A stretch of DNA of 64,000 bases from Brugia malayi. Taxonomy: Eukaryota > Nematoda > Chromadorea > Rhabditida > Onchocercidae. The DNA is taken from positions 4,825,001 to 4,889,000 of the forward strand of contig NW_025062476.1 of the NCBI RefSeq assembly GCF_000002995.4. The letters run 5' to 3'. A program made the translations under genes and the position numbers. Of the stretch, positions 1-13,500 are shown piece after piece. The stretch's first letter is position 1, and every line of letters begins with the position of its first letter. Under the pieces are notes generated by a model. The model was not told where the DNA came from, searched no databases, and saw only the letters and a list, made by a program, of their open reading frames with translations.

Positions 1-122
1 ACAACAGATTTAATCGGATTCTTTTCTTATTTAGCTTCCAACATTCTGTTACAAATTTATTGCTATAACAAATAACGTTAAGAAAGGCGAATAATTTTGG
101 AATATCCAAATTTTACAACTTC

Positions 123-270
123 CTTTTTTTTTCTTTGCTTGTCAATGCACTAAAGAAGCAAAATCGTAGAAATTTTCACAGTTAATGGCAGTTGAAAAAC
201 AATAGCAGATTGAATAATTTCAAATTTCCATGAATAAATTTCTTAGGATATGAAAATCCTTTTGAAATAG
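123..270 (+). repeat. Diverged direct repeat, copy 1
   Basis: This segment resembles 1011-1165 in the same orientation. Shared blocks include TTTCTTTGCTTG, TGCACTAAA, TTCCATGAATAAATT and GATATGAAAAT, in the same order and with similar spacing. No coding frame runs through either copy. Confidence 0.6.
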
Positions 271-1010
271 GTAAATGGACTAGGTAAATGGTAAATGAAA
301 CTTAAAAATTTTACCTTCAAGGCGTTAGGATATGTTTGTCGTACATAACAATTAACCTTTCAATTAAACAAAATTTTCAAAATTTATAACCATTTCAATC
401 ATTTTTATTGCATAAAATATAAAATGATTATGCAAAGTTGTGATGTATAAGAAGTTTCAACAATATCGAAGATTTTTTTCTTATTATTTTCAAAACTTTC
501 ATTTAGTTAGTAATTATATGATAGCATTGCAATGCGGTATCAATTTCGATGCATGAAATGAAATCGAATTAATCACATTCATTTCTTTTGTAATAATTTT
601 CCACTACTATTGAGTTTCCTCATTATATTCAAATTAATGAGCTTCTAGCAATAATCCATCAACTAATTATAATTTTTCAGTCGATTTGATATGATACTCA
701 CTACTAACAAAACTTTACTTATTGTATTCTTAGTAATAGAAATAAACGAAAATTAATAGAATGTTTATAATATTTATGATAGGATGTTTACAATATATAT
801 GATGCTTCATGAATTCTTATAATTTATCAAAACTATCTCTGTTGAAAATACAAAAATCACATGGCCTAATCATCAGTCAAAACAGAAAAAGTTTCAATTA
901 TTCTGAACAATCCTTCTTACTACAAAATTTTTGCAGTTTTTTCTCTTTAAGTTTTTCTCACTTTAAAAAAAAAAAAAAAAAAAAAAAAAACATGTCAACA
1001 AATTACCAAT

Positions 1011-1165
1011 TTATTTTTTTGTTTCTTTGCTTGCAAGTGCACTAAAAAAAACAAAATTGTTGAAATTCTTCACAACTACTGTCAAACAGTCATCAAATTA
1101 AATATTTCAAAATTCCATGAATAAATTCCGTAAGATATGAAAATGAAAATGCTTCTGAAATAATA
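1011..1165 (+). repeat. Diverged direct repeat, copy 2
   Basis: Second copy of the segment at 123-270, about 890 nt downstream and directly after a 26-nt A tract. The order of matching blocks is kept, but small insertions and substitutions are frequent. This suggests an old local duplication or two copies of an old non-autonomous element. Confidence 0.6.
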
Positions 1166-1817
1166 TTTCTTATCAATCGTGATCAAATCCTGCAAAGAAT
1201 AATCAAATTAACCAATGGTTTCTGTATTTGACGTAATGCTTGTTTATAGCTAAGCAATTACTTTGCCATATGACATTTGGAGAAAAATAAATTTATTAGT
1301 ACTTAATCAGCATTGAAATGGCTTTTGATCAAATAGCACTGGCATAATTTGTTACAAATTACCACTTGGAAATAATTACCTTTTAATATGGATACATGAG
1401 ATTTTCACAAACATTTCCAAGCAAATTTGTTTTGAATTAATTTGCAACTGATAGGCTGTGTCATTCAGACTAATGGCTGTATTTGGAATGTCACATTTAG
1501 ACTAATAATTTTTTTTTTTTGAACTTTTGCGTTTGCTTTCGAAATATGCACAGTTACTTTCAATATTCTTCAATGAAATTTAAATTGTGATAACCAAACT
1601 TTTCACACTTTATTGTATGTTATTTGTACATCACAAAGATTTCATATATTAAAGGAATTTGCTTTAATTTCATTTATCAGGGAAATATCTGCTAGCATTA
1701 GCACTATTTACTTATTATTTGGAATATCATTTGTTTTGCATCTCATCACCGAAAGTCATACGACACTGAACGACTCTGCATTGACTCTGCTAATTATTTT
1801 ATCTCTTACATATTTCA

Positions 1818-3793
1818 ATGAATGCTACTGTAAACAGAACAGAATTTGATGATTTACTGAATGATACGAATATCAATACATCAATGCTATCACATTTGAG
1901 CCATAATTTGCATATATACGGTTATTTGATTATTGGCCCAATGCTAGTATTGGTTAACACCCCGATCTTCTTGCTTGTGATGTTACGTAAAGCGCTCAGG
2001 TCAAATGTTTCATCTCATCAAGATTATTTCTAGTATTATTATTTGTGCTATAGTTTTTTGTTACAGATCAATGAATAAATGAAATTTGAATAAATTTAAG
2101 CATTTCAGAGCTCCCTATCTTGTTCTCGCAGTTGTTTTTCTGAACAATGGATTAACCGGAATGAGTGCAGTATTAATGGGAGTACAGCGATGGATTATTT
2201 CTTCTGTTAAAGAGCAATTTATTGTTCATCATGACTGCGTCCTTGATGTTCGTCCCTTTTTTCAGAAAATAATCGAATGTTTTCGGTTTTCTTTGGTATT
2301 TCTTGTCATTTCAAATGCTAAAACAAAGTACTAGAAAGTAAAAAAGAAAAAGCTTAAACAAATCTCTTATTGTATTTAAGGATTCTAATTAGAAATTAAT
2401 TTTAAACAAATACTACCACTGTATTACAATTTCAACAAACAATGTAATTTCAGGTGCCAATCTTTCTTCTAACAATGTTTTTTGTTGATGGTTGGAGTTT
2501 ACTAATGAATAGTGTGGAAAGATTTTGTGTCGTTGCATTCCCAATGTATTACTATACTCACAGTAAACGAATAATCTTTGCATTAATTACCATACAATAT
2601 GCAATTACTGCCATTGCAGTGATTTTTACCGTTGTCGCAAGTTTAATTGAACCGAAGCGATATATATCGCATTTTTGCTTGTATGTTATAATAATTAAAT
2701 TTATTATTTTACACAAATGATTTTGTTTTTAACTTTTTTTAGTTTATCGTATCTTTGTGTTTCTTCAAATAATTAAAATGAATGTTTCAGGTTACAAAAC
2801 GTTTACAACTCTCATTTTTACGTCACATTAACATTAATGAGTTCCACTGCTTCATTATTTAGTATTATTGTAATGGTTATTGTTATTCTTCTATTGAAAA
2901 GGTATGAATTTTTTTTTAAATATGCAGAGTATATCCTAATATCCTTTCATAACCAGTAGTTATATCACGATACACTTCTGTTTTGCTTTTTAAGTTATAT
3001 TTGTCTTCAATGGATTTTACAATTCAGTGAAATTTAATTTAAAAAGAACTTGGTAAAGTATATTGGAATGAAATTTCAGCATGTTAGCAAAATTAAATTT
3101 AAACAATTTTATATATTATCATTTTTAGGAAGTTTGGACCTCAGTTTCTTTCAAAGCATTCATATAACCGTAATTTATCACAGTTTCTCAAGAATCAAAA
3201 GCGGTATACTCATACAGCACTGATTTCTTGTTGTTTTACATTTTGTATGTTTCTTTCATTATTAATAAATAATGCATTACTTACCCAATTATGAGGATTT
3301 ATCATAGTTTTAGTGTTAAAGTTCCTCTAAAATTTTAAAATTTTGAACCGGAAAATCAGTAGTGAATAAATTGCACCAAATTACATTAGTTTTTTTAATA
3401 TGAAAGCATTGAAAGGATCAAATAAATGTAGAAATGAACAGTCATATTGAAGGGAATTCAATTTAAAGGAAATTTAATCCTTTTTTTTTTATGGTACAAT
3501 TTATTATAGTTATTGCTTTGTTAAATTTTTACTCTCTAATTTATCTTTTTGCAGTCCTTGTTGTGGTACCATCAATAGTGCAATGTGCTTATATGATGAA
3601 TCCAAGTATACAATCACAAATCGTTGTGATGTTTTGCGTATATTTACCATTTATAAACTCTTTCAATATGGTAATGTTATTTATGTATCGACAAAAAGAT
3701 CTTCGAAACGCCACAATTCATATCTTCAAATGGCTATTTGATAGAAAGAAACAACATATCCAACCGGCTACCACTGCTGGATTTTTAGAATAA
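1818..3793 (+). CDS. Seven-transmembrane GPCR, nematode chemoreceptor-like (Srsx/Srbc-type)
   Basis: Predicted plasma-membrane receptor of 337 aa, probably sensory. Exons: 1818-1999, 2109-2247, 2454-2680, 2791-2901, 3129-3244, 3555-3793; splice phases agree throughout. The N-terminus carries sequons (NAT, NRT, NDT, NTS). TM1 (GYLIIGPMLVLVNTPIFLLV) is followed by TM2, a Cys just before TM3 (HHDC), and an ERF triplet after TM3 (NSVERFCVVAFPMYY) in the DRY position. TM7 ends in a short cytoplasmic tail and the usual NPxxY is replaced by PFINSFNMV. These traits fit the nematode serpentine receptor superfamily; ligand and exact family cannot be told. AATAAA lies near 3913. The start was chosen because the frame is open from there and fits a normal extracellular N-terminus. 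Confidence 0.8.
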
Positions 3794-4498
3794 ACAAATT
3801 GAACTGTTTTTCTTGTTGGATGAATTAATCTTATGAGATTTTTTTTTTTTTTTTCAAGTATGTCAAAGTGTTTGATTAAAAAACATACATCTGCTTGCAT
3901 TGCATTTTATTTCAAATAAAATTTTACATTGAGTTTGAAAAACTTTTTTCTCAATAGCATCGATATGTCTTAATGCTTCTTTTTATTAATTTGTTTTAAA
4001 CTGATAAGTTACATTTTCAGTAATTAATTAATTTTGTCGAATTTTCTATTGGATGCTAACAGATAACATTCCCATTAGATAAAAACTTTCTATTAGTAAT
4101 AATAAATTATTAATTAAGGCTATGTAATGAATAGCAGAAATGTTTTGAAAATTAAAGTGTAGTTATTTTTTCTCAAAACTATTAATCAATTATAAGGAAA
4201 TTGCATCATAGGGATTCGTATATTTTATCATAATTGGAGAAATATTGTATTGGAAATTTCTTTATAAGTATGATCTATTGATTAATATCATAAAGCGGTA
4301 ATTCTTTTGAAGAAAAAAAAAAGATTAATCTTGAGAATTTATCTAGAAGTGCAGAAGTATGAATAGTGAGCTACTTTTGTTGCAATAAACATTTTTCCTT
4401 CTTTCTGTTTTTTTGCCAATGAATTTTAGTTTACCTTTTGTTTTCTTTTTGTTTCACACTAAGCAATGATTTTGGATAAGAAATAAATTCAGATGATT

Positions 4499-4531
<33 letters not shown>

Positions 4532-5729
4532 AAAGGAAAAGGAAGATGCAATCATTATAGTGTGCTGAAAAATAAATATTTGTGAATTTCATATAATTCC
4601 AAATTATTGCTTAATACTGTAATATAAATATATTAATATCATTTTAACATCCATTTCTTATGTTTTATTTGTTTCTCCAATCATTCATTTTTTTGCTGTT
4701 AATTTCCCCACTTTGCTTTTGTTAAAGGAAAATTAAAGAAAGAAAAAAATCTAAATAATTTGTTTGTTTCAGTTGAAAAATGAAAACTAATTTGAAAGAT
4801 AACGAAAGTAATTCGTTAAAATTACTTTTAGCAATATATTTGATCCAGAAACTTCAGACAAATGCATGCTGTAGTGATAACTGAGGAAGTTTGTGAATGA
4901 GAAAGAATTCTTGAAAATGAAAAACATAGTAATTCATTATTGGAAATTAATAATGATTAAATGGAAGCAATTTAAAACTAATCCTAACTAATTCATTTCA
5001 TTAACTTTAATTAAGGATTTAGAGAAATAAAAAACGAAATAGTTAATGCTTCAGTGAATTGCACCATGAAATTTAGGATCAATATTTACATTCACGTTTC
5101 TTTAATTGTATCAACAAAGTGACAAAAATGTTTTCCAACAGTTTTCCCAATTCCAATAAATGGATTTTTGTGTTGAGCTATCATATTTGTTAATAATTTC
5201 TGGAGCAAATGTATCTTTTGACAGGAACGACTTATCTTCAATTTTAATTTTAATTTAATTTTATCTTCAATTTTAATTTTAATTTAAGCAATTTAATTTT
5301 AAATTCAAATGAATAGTTTGCATTTATTCTTTGTCTAATATCATCTTTATTAATTTGGAATGAATACAAAATACAAAGAAAAAGAAAGATGGTAATAATA
5401 TGAATAAATTTGCAAAAAAAAAAAAAAAAAGAAAACAAATTGCAGAAATGAAAAAAGAATGTAGTTATTACTTTTATATTATCGTGTAACTATATTGATT
5501 ACATAGAGCAATTACGATCAATGGATCAGAATTGCTGTCGAATGTAGTAATAATGGGTTGATTTTTGTTATTTTGGGTGAATTGGAGAATGAAGGAGGAA
5601 GGGAGGAAGTAGGTAAATGAAAGTTAAAATGAAATTCAGATTGTTTTATAGTTCCAGAAGAAGGATAAGAAGCTCAGATTATTTCTTAATAGATATTGCT
5701 AACATTTTGATAATAAAATTAGTGGTAGG
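3794..5729. other. Intergenic region between GPCR and CK2 beta
   Basis: About 1.9 kb without a supportable gene. It starts with the GPCR 3' untranslated region (AATAAA near 3913). It contains A homopolymers at 4503-4530 and 5415-5431, and a short T-rich tandem repeat at 5235-5287. A 34-codon frame after an acceptor-like TTTGTTTCAG near 4770 is too short to call. The CK2 beta promoter should lie near the right end. Confidence 0.5.
5235..5287 (+). repeat. Short tandem repeat, T/A-rich, about two copies
   Basis: A ~28-nt unit beginning TCTTCAATTTTAATTTTAAT occurs twice in tandem. It is simple-sequence DNA in an intergenic region. Confidence 0.7.
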
Positions 5730-8394
5730 ATGAGTAGTTCCGAAGGATCATGGATACCTTCATTTTGTGATAGGCCCGGAAATGAATTCTTCTGTGAGGT
5801 GTGTTTATTATTTGTCCTATTTCCTAATTTTCTGTTTTTCTTATAATACACGATTATTTTTTTAGCATTAAATAAATCATTTCCATATTTAGTTCACTTA
5901 TTTTATTACTTTGCATTAAAAAAAAAAAAAAAAAAAAAAAACTATTACATCTATAAAGTTTTTAATAGCTAATGTTATCAGTTGTTTTTCTAACTTTTAC
6001 TTTCGTCAATTAAAGTTAAATCCCTAATAAGTAATATTTAGTAGAATTACATTTTATTGTGATATTGTTATGATTTATTTGAAGTTATTGGATAATAAAT
6101 CAGAGCACTATGAAGTGTGTTTTACAAATAAACGAGAAAATATGAATTTCTTTGATATCACATATGGAAATTATGTGAAAAAAAAATATAAAAATTTCTT
6201 TGGCAGAAATAATTTCCTAGCTAACGTAAATATTTCACTTCATATCCTTCCTTTTTTTCGAATTAATTATAATTTAGGTTGACGAAAGCTTTATCATTGA
6301 TCGATCTAACTTAATCGGTTTGAAGGACCAAGTACCGCATTATGAATATGCTTTAGAATTAATTCTAGGTTTAGATCCAGGTAAGTCAGCATTTTTTTTT
6401 TTTTTTTTAATATTTGGCTGCATTAAATTTACGTGTAACATAGAAATACAAAAGATAATTTCTGACGATAGAATTTAAAAAGTTGATAAGCTATTTGTTT
6501 CAACTTTAATCTTATAGTTAATAACAAATCAATAAGTTAAATTGAAGCTTTATGCATATTTTTTCTACAGATATTTTTTAAAAAATTTTTAAGACTTTGC
6601 GAAAATATGAAAATTATAGATGAGGATGAAGCTAGAGCACGCTTATCTCAAAGTATGATCGGAGAACAGGTAACTCAAACACTTTATGGACTCATTCATG
6701 CACGCTATATTTTGACAGGTGGCGGTATCGATCAAATGATGATTAAATGGAGAAATGGTGATTTTGGATTTTGTCCTCGTTTTTATTGTGAAAAACAAAA
6801 TTTACTACCAGTTGGTAAGAAATATCGTTTTCAGTTTTTGATTTTTTTCTTCTTTTTTTGATCGTACATTATAACTTTACTGTTTCTATTAACTTATAAA
6901 AAATATATTAAAAATGAGAGTGAAAAAATTTTTTTGAGATTTTATAAGCAATATTAATTGAAATAATATTATATTATAATATGAGATGGACAAAAATTTT
7001 GTAATTTCATAATGAGAAAATAGCATTTTTTTTTCTCAGTTTTATTACATTTATTATGGTAATAATAGAAATTTAATAAAAGATTATATGTTTTCATGAA
7101 TTATAGAAATAGCAAAATAACAAATATATTCAACTTTTTCTTGTCTTTTCTTGAAAAAATATAACTAATTATATAATAATATTTATTATATAATTATAAT
7201 TTATTAATTAGGAATATCAGATATTCCGAAAGTATCAACGGTGAAATTGTTTTGTCCAAGTTGTGTGGATATTTATACGCCTATTAATGAATATCATCAA
7301 GAGATTGATGGTGCATTTTTTGGTACAGGTTTTCCTCATATGTTCTTCTTTGAGCATCCAGAATTAAAACCAAGACGTTCAGTTATCAATTTTGTTCCAC
7401 GGTATGTTACATTCATTAAAAGTAATTTTATAAAATATGAATATTTCAATATACATACATTATCATTTCACCAGAACTAAATATTGAAAGCTTTTAGGCA
7501 ATTATTGATGAATGTTAATATTACCATATTTCTCAATTATGAATTTTTCTTGTTATAAAATTATAAAAAAGTAAACCTAAAATGATCTTTTTAATGAAGT
7601 CTTTTCCTTTGCAAGAATTGATACAGTTTCTAAAACATCAATGTGATCTACTTGATCATACTAATAAATTAAATAAGTCAGAACAATGGGTTACACTCCT
7701 CTAGCACCCAATGTTTACAATACATTTAACAATATTATTAGCTAAATGATTATACCAATCAAACGTTACACTGTACAAGATAACCTCATAAAATGTGCTA
7801 AATTTGGAATCTTTTTTTCTTAATTTTACATTTACTTCCTAATGCTTTTCTTCCTCTTCTTCTAATCTCTCATATATTACATATTAGCTTAAGTATTTCA
7901 CTTTTAATTGATGACAATTCCTGTTTGGTTTTGAGGCTATTCCTTTCCAGATTATTTGGCTTCAAAATACATCCCACAGTATATGGCTCACAACAAACCT
8001 GAACTATTAAAATTATTATTTTCCACTAGAAATTTAATCATCTCTTAGCAATTTGTCATTATGTGTACTACATCTAGATTGAAGACATTAAACATGATAC
8101 AATGAATTTTTAGCGTTATTTTTTGTTCTTTTGAAAATTTTTGATCTTTGTTATCCCTCTTGCACGAAATGTTCATTTTTTTTGCTGCCTTCTAAGTGTA
8201 TTAAGCACAAATATCTCGTATTTGTTGTTTCCAAAGTTTTTCTTTTTTCAAATTCATTGCAATTTCTTAGATTACATTCAGATATCAATAAAATCATTCG
8301 TTGCTTTTTAATATCGCTATCGAAATATGGTTATGCATCGCTTTTGTTTTTCAGAAAATTCCAAACACAAGCATTGAAATTAGTTAATGAATGA
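5730..8394 (+). CDS. CSNK2B: Casein kinase 2 beta-like regulatory subunit (divergent)
   Basis: Regulatory subunit of protein kinase CK2. Exons: 5730-5798, 6278-6380, 6620-6814, 7212-7401, then a last exon starting at 8271 (226 aa in total) or 8355 (198 aa); both are in phase. The start MSSSEGSWIPSFC and GNEFFCEVDE match the family N-terminus. LYGLIHARYIL and the zinc ribbon are clear: the four cysteines fall at 109, 114, 137 and 140 (CPRFYC, FCPSC), the same numbers as in vertebrate CK2 beta, followed by DGAFFGTGFPHM. Odd points: the acidic loop after LGLDPDED is replaced by EARARLSQ, and the C-terminus shows little of the usual RLYGFKIHP segment. Because the family is very strongly conserved, this looks like a divergent second copy rather than the canonical subunit. 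The C-terminal exon is uncertain. Confidence 0.88.
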
Positions 8395-8740
8395 TACAGT
8401 ACAATTTGACAATTACAATAGTTATTGCTGCAAATGAGTCAGAAACAGGTAGCCTGCTGTATTTCTAGACAATGTTTTTTTTTTTTTTTTCCAAGAAATC
8501 TATGTGAAGAAAATTGTCAAAACCAAAACAATGTATTACAGCAACTGAAGCTATAGGCAATTAAAAAAACAGTACCCATATCTAATGACTTATTTTCCCT
8601 TATTCTATTTCTTGAGCTAAAAAATATGGGAATTGAAGAAAGTAATGTTTCACATCAGTAAAAATAACAAAACATAATAAAAGTTGGTACAGTCAAGAAT
8701 GGTGGATTGAACTGTTGTCGTCACTTCTAATGACCATATC
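8395..8740. other. Short spacer between convergent CK2 beta and TMCO1
   Basis: The 3' ends of the two convergent genes meet here. A T-rich run lies near 8475-8490. No gene is seen. Confidence 0.6.
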
Positions 8741-9945
8741 TTAACGAAGGTAGCTAAAATTATTCGCTGACGATGGTGCAGCACCAAAGAAATTCGGTTG
8801 TGATTGTCGATTCATAGCTCGAGATGGTGCAAATCCAAGCATCTTTTGTAAATTTTGTCTTAATGTCATAGTACAAAGTATGTATAGAAAAATGAATGAA
8901 CAATCCGTATAATCATCTCCAATGAGATTTCTGAAATTATAGAATCTAATCATGAAATATGACTAGTTCTATGATCATTTCTTTTCAAGTCCACGTAATC
9001 ACAACTACCCAGACATTCACTATTTTTAAATGTAAAACACTACCGGTATTTTTTATATCAGTAATAAATAACCGTCTTCAACCTTTAGATGTTAATCCTA
9101 CAGAATTATATATTATAGGGAATATTTGCTTTTTTTCCTTTTCTTATCTCGAGCAAGCTTCTCTATAGTATCAAATGTGTCAAATTTAAGAATCAATGCT
9201 ATATCGTTTTCCTTCTCTCAAATTCAGTGATATAACTTGCCATTATTTAGTGCCATAGATGAAAAAAGAATCATACCTATGTGAAAAACCTTGAATCCAT
9301 GATATTGGAGTGAAAGGCAATTTTGCGACCACTCGTCCTTCGAATATTGAGGAAAATGTAGATAGAAGTGCAGTAAAAGCGAAACCAATTGCAAGCATAC
9401 TTTTCATCTTGAACATACTCATATCTCGATTTGTTGCTTTTAACCTCTCTTCTTCCCTATCAATTTTTCGCTTTGCTGTACGATCTGCTTCAGCGGTTGT
9501 CTCTTTCTAAAACATAGCTTTCATATCATAACAATTCAGGAATGGATAATTGGATTTATAATACTTTCTTAACTTGTTAATAGCTATGTAGTAACATTGC
9601 TCTAAAAATTTCCACTAATGTTTGTATCGATGTACATAACAAAAATTATTTTGTGTTATATACATTTATGCAAGTCCTGGAGCAATAAAACTATGTTCTG
9701 TATCCACAGCAGCACACTGAGGCGTCACCAGTGTCACATTTCAGAAAGAATTAGTATTCTTATTTCAGGTTAAAAATATCTCCACTGAAACAAACCTTTC
9801 GTTCGAGTTTTTTCGTTTTTCGTTCCATTTCATTCTTCAAACGTTTGTACTGTTCGCTACGATATACGAGTACATATGTTAATGCTTCACCGATTATTGC
9901 AGTGCATGTTGCGATAAATATGATTAACAAATAATCCGAGTACAT
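8741..9945 (-). CDS. TMCO1: TMCO1, ER calcium load-activated channel
   Basis: ER membrane protein of the family that releases excess lumenal calcium and associates with the translocon. Exons (minus): 9945-9796, 9506-9277, 8930-8741, giving 189 aa against 188 in human. TM1 is followed by LVYRSEQYKRLK and a basic coiled coil (KKLERKKETTAEADR, then REEERLK). A second hydrophobic stretch precedes GRVVAKLPFTPISWIQG. The last exon has GDDYTDCSFIFLYILCTM and the APSRA motif typical of the family, and a C-terminus rich in Asn, Ser and Ala. Identity is very clear. An acceptor-like TTCAG lies at 9961, 15 nt before the ATG. FARSB ends 584 nt upstream on the same strand, so co-transcription is possible. 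Confidence 0.96.
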
Positions 9946-10528
9946 CAGTCACGAAGTCTTCTGAACATCTATTTTTAAAAACCAACCTGAAAAAAATGTG
10001 TGCGGTTTTATCCGACAAACGCTTTAATCCTTCCAGAAAAATAAATCTCAATTTAGTTGAAGACTCAACCTTATTCTTCCCAAAGAGGATGAAGTGTCAA
10101 AAGAAGGAGGACTCCTTCATCACTTTTTTTGCTCATTTTCTCAAAATTAATTCTCATTTCACATACTTCTTGAAATATATCATAGCTTGTGGATAAGCAA
10201 CGCGTTCACAACCAGAATCGCAAAAAAAATACCAACTATAACGTATTGTCTAGATCTGTACTGTAACAACGAGATAAATGTTTTGTTGGAATCATTGATA
10301 GTAGTGAGCAAAAATTCATATTACAGCTTTAAGGATTAAAATCGTGCTCTTCCTCTAACTTTCTCAGATAAAAACGGTCATACTCAGATAAAAAACGTGG
10401 ATTCATTACCGTAGAAATGATTAATGCGGTCGCTATATTGGATATTTATTACTTTTATTGAGCAACAATAAATATTTAATAATCAAATCAGATAACAGCA
10501 ACAACTAAAAATAATCGGCTGAGTTTTA
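9946..10528. other. Spacer between FARSB stop and TMCO1 start (same strand)
   Basis: On the minus strand this holds the FARSB 3' untranslated region (an AATAAA near 10466) and then the TMCO1 leader with its acceptor-like AG at 9961. The open frame at 9996-10196 on the plus strand has no protein signature. No other gene is seen. Confidence 0.5.
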
Positions 10529-13500
10529 TCACAAGAATGGCTCAATAGTAATATCTATAACCGAAATGGGTAGTGCAAGTCCAAAAGCAGTTATCACATT
10601 TGGATGCAGAACACCAACTCTACCAAGGGAAATCCCAGCCGGTCCGATAATTTCCGCACATCTTCCATCCAAATATGTGGGATCTAAAAATGCTAATCTT
10701 ATACAATGTTCTTTTGTTTCTGACCAGAATCTTAATAAATCTACTATATTCATGGACGACTGGTGTCTCATTCGTTATTTTCTATAAAATTTCTTAACTT
10801 TGGATTATACCCAAAAAAGTGTTGAACTTATACGGAAGACAATTAGTTTTCATCAAATTACTTGCATAACAAATTTTTAGCAAATTTCTAATATCTATGA
10901 TACCATCACAAGCCGCAATATAATATCCTGTTCCATCTTTGGTCCACTTTATTCCAAGAAGCTGCATAACTCGATCCAGCAGACCATGTATTATCTCAAA
11001 GCCTGATGATTTACCGCAATACAGAGCACAAAAACGACGCTCATTTCTTGCACCTACGTCTGCAAAGAAAACGATTATACATTTAAAAAGACAAATCCTC
11101 AATCTTGAGAACTAAAATTGCTTACTCAGCTGAAAAAAAATTTAAAAATAGTAAAAGCATAGTGCAACCTGCGATTAAATCCTTCAAAACCACGTCTTGA
11201 ATCTCAAACAATCGAAGAGGCAATGGCATATCCTTGTTAGAAGCAAGTGCTTTTAATAAACCAGGAAGTAACGATGTTCTCGCTACCTAGAAAATTTTTC
11301 ATTGAGTGCTAATACTAATGCAATAGTTTACATCAGCCACAAAAACTAACAAAAAAGCCACAAACCTGAAAATTCATCTCATGAATTACAATCAACCAAA
11401 TGGTAACCAAAAAAAATTTTATTAAAACTTTTATCGAGATTCACTTGAAATCTAACTATGATAACCTGAAATTCGGATGTCTTTGGATTCGATATTTTAA
11501 CGGCTTGCTTCAGGTTATCTGGCTTTCTTAGTTTTACTGATATATCATCACGACTACACTGAAATTATAAACTGAAATGACTTATTACAAGTGGAAGTTT
11601 AAGTCAACAAAGAATTACATTCTCATAATTTACTGCAGCATTTTAACTAACCAAAGCAAAGTTCAATGTTTCAGTCCAACCGGCAGCAGCGATATCATAT
11701 CGCAGCAAATCTGTTAACTTATTCAACGGAAATGGTTCCCCAGTGGTATAAGATTTTGGAAACTGTTGTTCAATTCGGTTAAAACCATATGCAATAGCAA
11801 CATCCTCTGCTACGTCACATTCATGCAATATATCAGCCCTTGTTATAGGTACTCGAACCTGAAACACATCAAGAAAATCAATAACTCCTAGTTCTATCAA
11901 GCAAAATGCATATAACATAATTTTATCTAAAATCGTTTGTAATTTACTTCTAAAAGATCTTGGCTTTTCTCCTTTAAATGTAATTGCGTTTTAAGTGACA
12001 TTTTATTCAGAAGAGAGCACATTTCTTCAGCTTTCAAGTTCAGTCCAATTCTTCCATTGATACTTTTAACATTTACCACCATCAATCTATCACTGAGATC
12101 CTATAATAAAAAAAAAAAAAGAAAATGATTTTTAAACAACTTGCATATGTAAGACTATATATAATATTCAAAGTTGAAAGCATAGTAAAAACGATAAATG
12201 AACACTTATGTATTTTTTTTGTTATTTCTACTTTGCAGTCCTGTCCTTAATGGTCGCATCATGGATGCGGGAGATTCCGCACTGGTGCGGTTTACCAGTC
12301 CAGAGTGAATCATTATTGACTGATGCAAATAATAGAATCCGAAAAAGACAACAATATCACATAGGATAATTTACCAGTATTAGACAAATGTTACATAAAC
12401 AAAGTGATAAGAGAATATGGATGAAATGAATTAAAGCGACTGTTTTTCCTTCCTCCCCAGACAATCATGTACCTCCTTCTCTGTTTCTGTAGTGTTATGA
12501 ATATAATATATATTTTCAGAGAGCAGCGCATCGCTCACGAAGCCTTCTTGCAATGGAACAACAACATATAATATTGCCCCGTGCAAATCATTCTCGTAGT
12601 GATTCACAATTATATTTCATTTCACCACTGCGATAATACAAAAATATTGCAAACTCAGATCAGAAATGGAGTCATATATTTTTGATTCTCTAGAGAAACC
12701 TGTGAAATAATTACAGGAATAACTCTGAATTTAAAAATCTCGAAATGAAGCATTCTATGATATTATAAAAAATTACTAATCCATCCTTTTCAAACAAGAA
12801 ACAGAGAATACGTAATCAAAGCAGAAAAAAGTTTGCTTTCGTAAACAGGAAGCAACTCGTAATCCTCCAGTGTAAAAAAAAATTTCAATAAATGATAACA
12901 ATTTAAAAAAAAAATTAAGATATTAATCAAAAGAGCCCATCCACTTGTGAAGGAACATACCGGATATTCGTGTTTAGTACCATCAACCGAAATAACTTCC
13001 ACTGGTTCAACACTAAAAAAGTTTCTAGAATACCAGTGTAAACATCTGTCAATATTTGTGAAGATCATTAACGGAATTTTTTTTTCACATCATTAGCCGA
13101 ACCTATTACAAAATATAAAATTCTTCATAATAAAAATTCAAACTTCAAAATTAATAAAAATGATGAAAACTAACAGGAATGAAGCATTATCTTCAGTTCC
13201 ATTTGATGTATATTGGCTGAACATTGAAACAATTGTGTTAAGCACTATTTTAGCTTTCTCCAAGTCAGTGGCGGTTACTTCGATTAATATATTGCGAGTA
13301 CTAAGCTGGATCTTCGTGTGTTCTCCTAAATTGAAAGAAAAAATAGAAAAATTCGCAATAAAGATTATACTTACACAATGTGAAAAACGTGAATTTTGTA
13401 TCATAAACTACAGGAAAAGTGACTCGAGTCCTCAATATGACTGAAAAGTTCACTAATCTAAAGCTGACAATTTAATTGGAAAAATATATAAGACCATTGA

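Larger units (their letters stand above)
1..1817. other. Intergenic region upstream of the GPCR gene
   Basis: No gene can be supported here. The stretch is very AT-rich and holds a 26-nt A homopolymer (965-990). It also holds two diverged copies of a ~150-nt segment, listed separately. Short open frames at 809-1045 and 1613-1849 have simple composition and no recognisable protein signature. The last few hundred bases presumably carry the promoter of the GPCR that starts at 1818. Confidence 0.5.

Noticed and set aside
4770..4890. 34-codon frame after TTTGTTTCAG, starting MKTNLKDNESN
   Set aside because: Too short, no further exons in phase, no similarity recognised.
12230..12320. GC-richer hairpin-like segment in FARSB intron 8, considered as a tRNA or ncRNA
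   Set aside because: No acceptor stem, no T-loop TTCGA box and no A/B box pair; no RNA family recognised.
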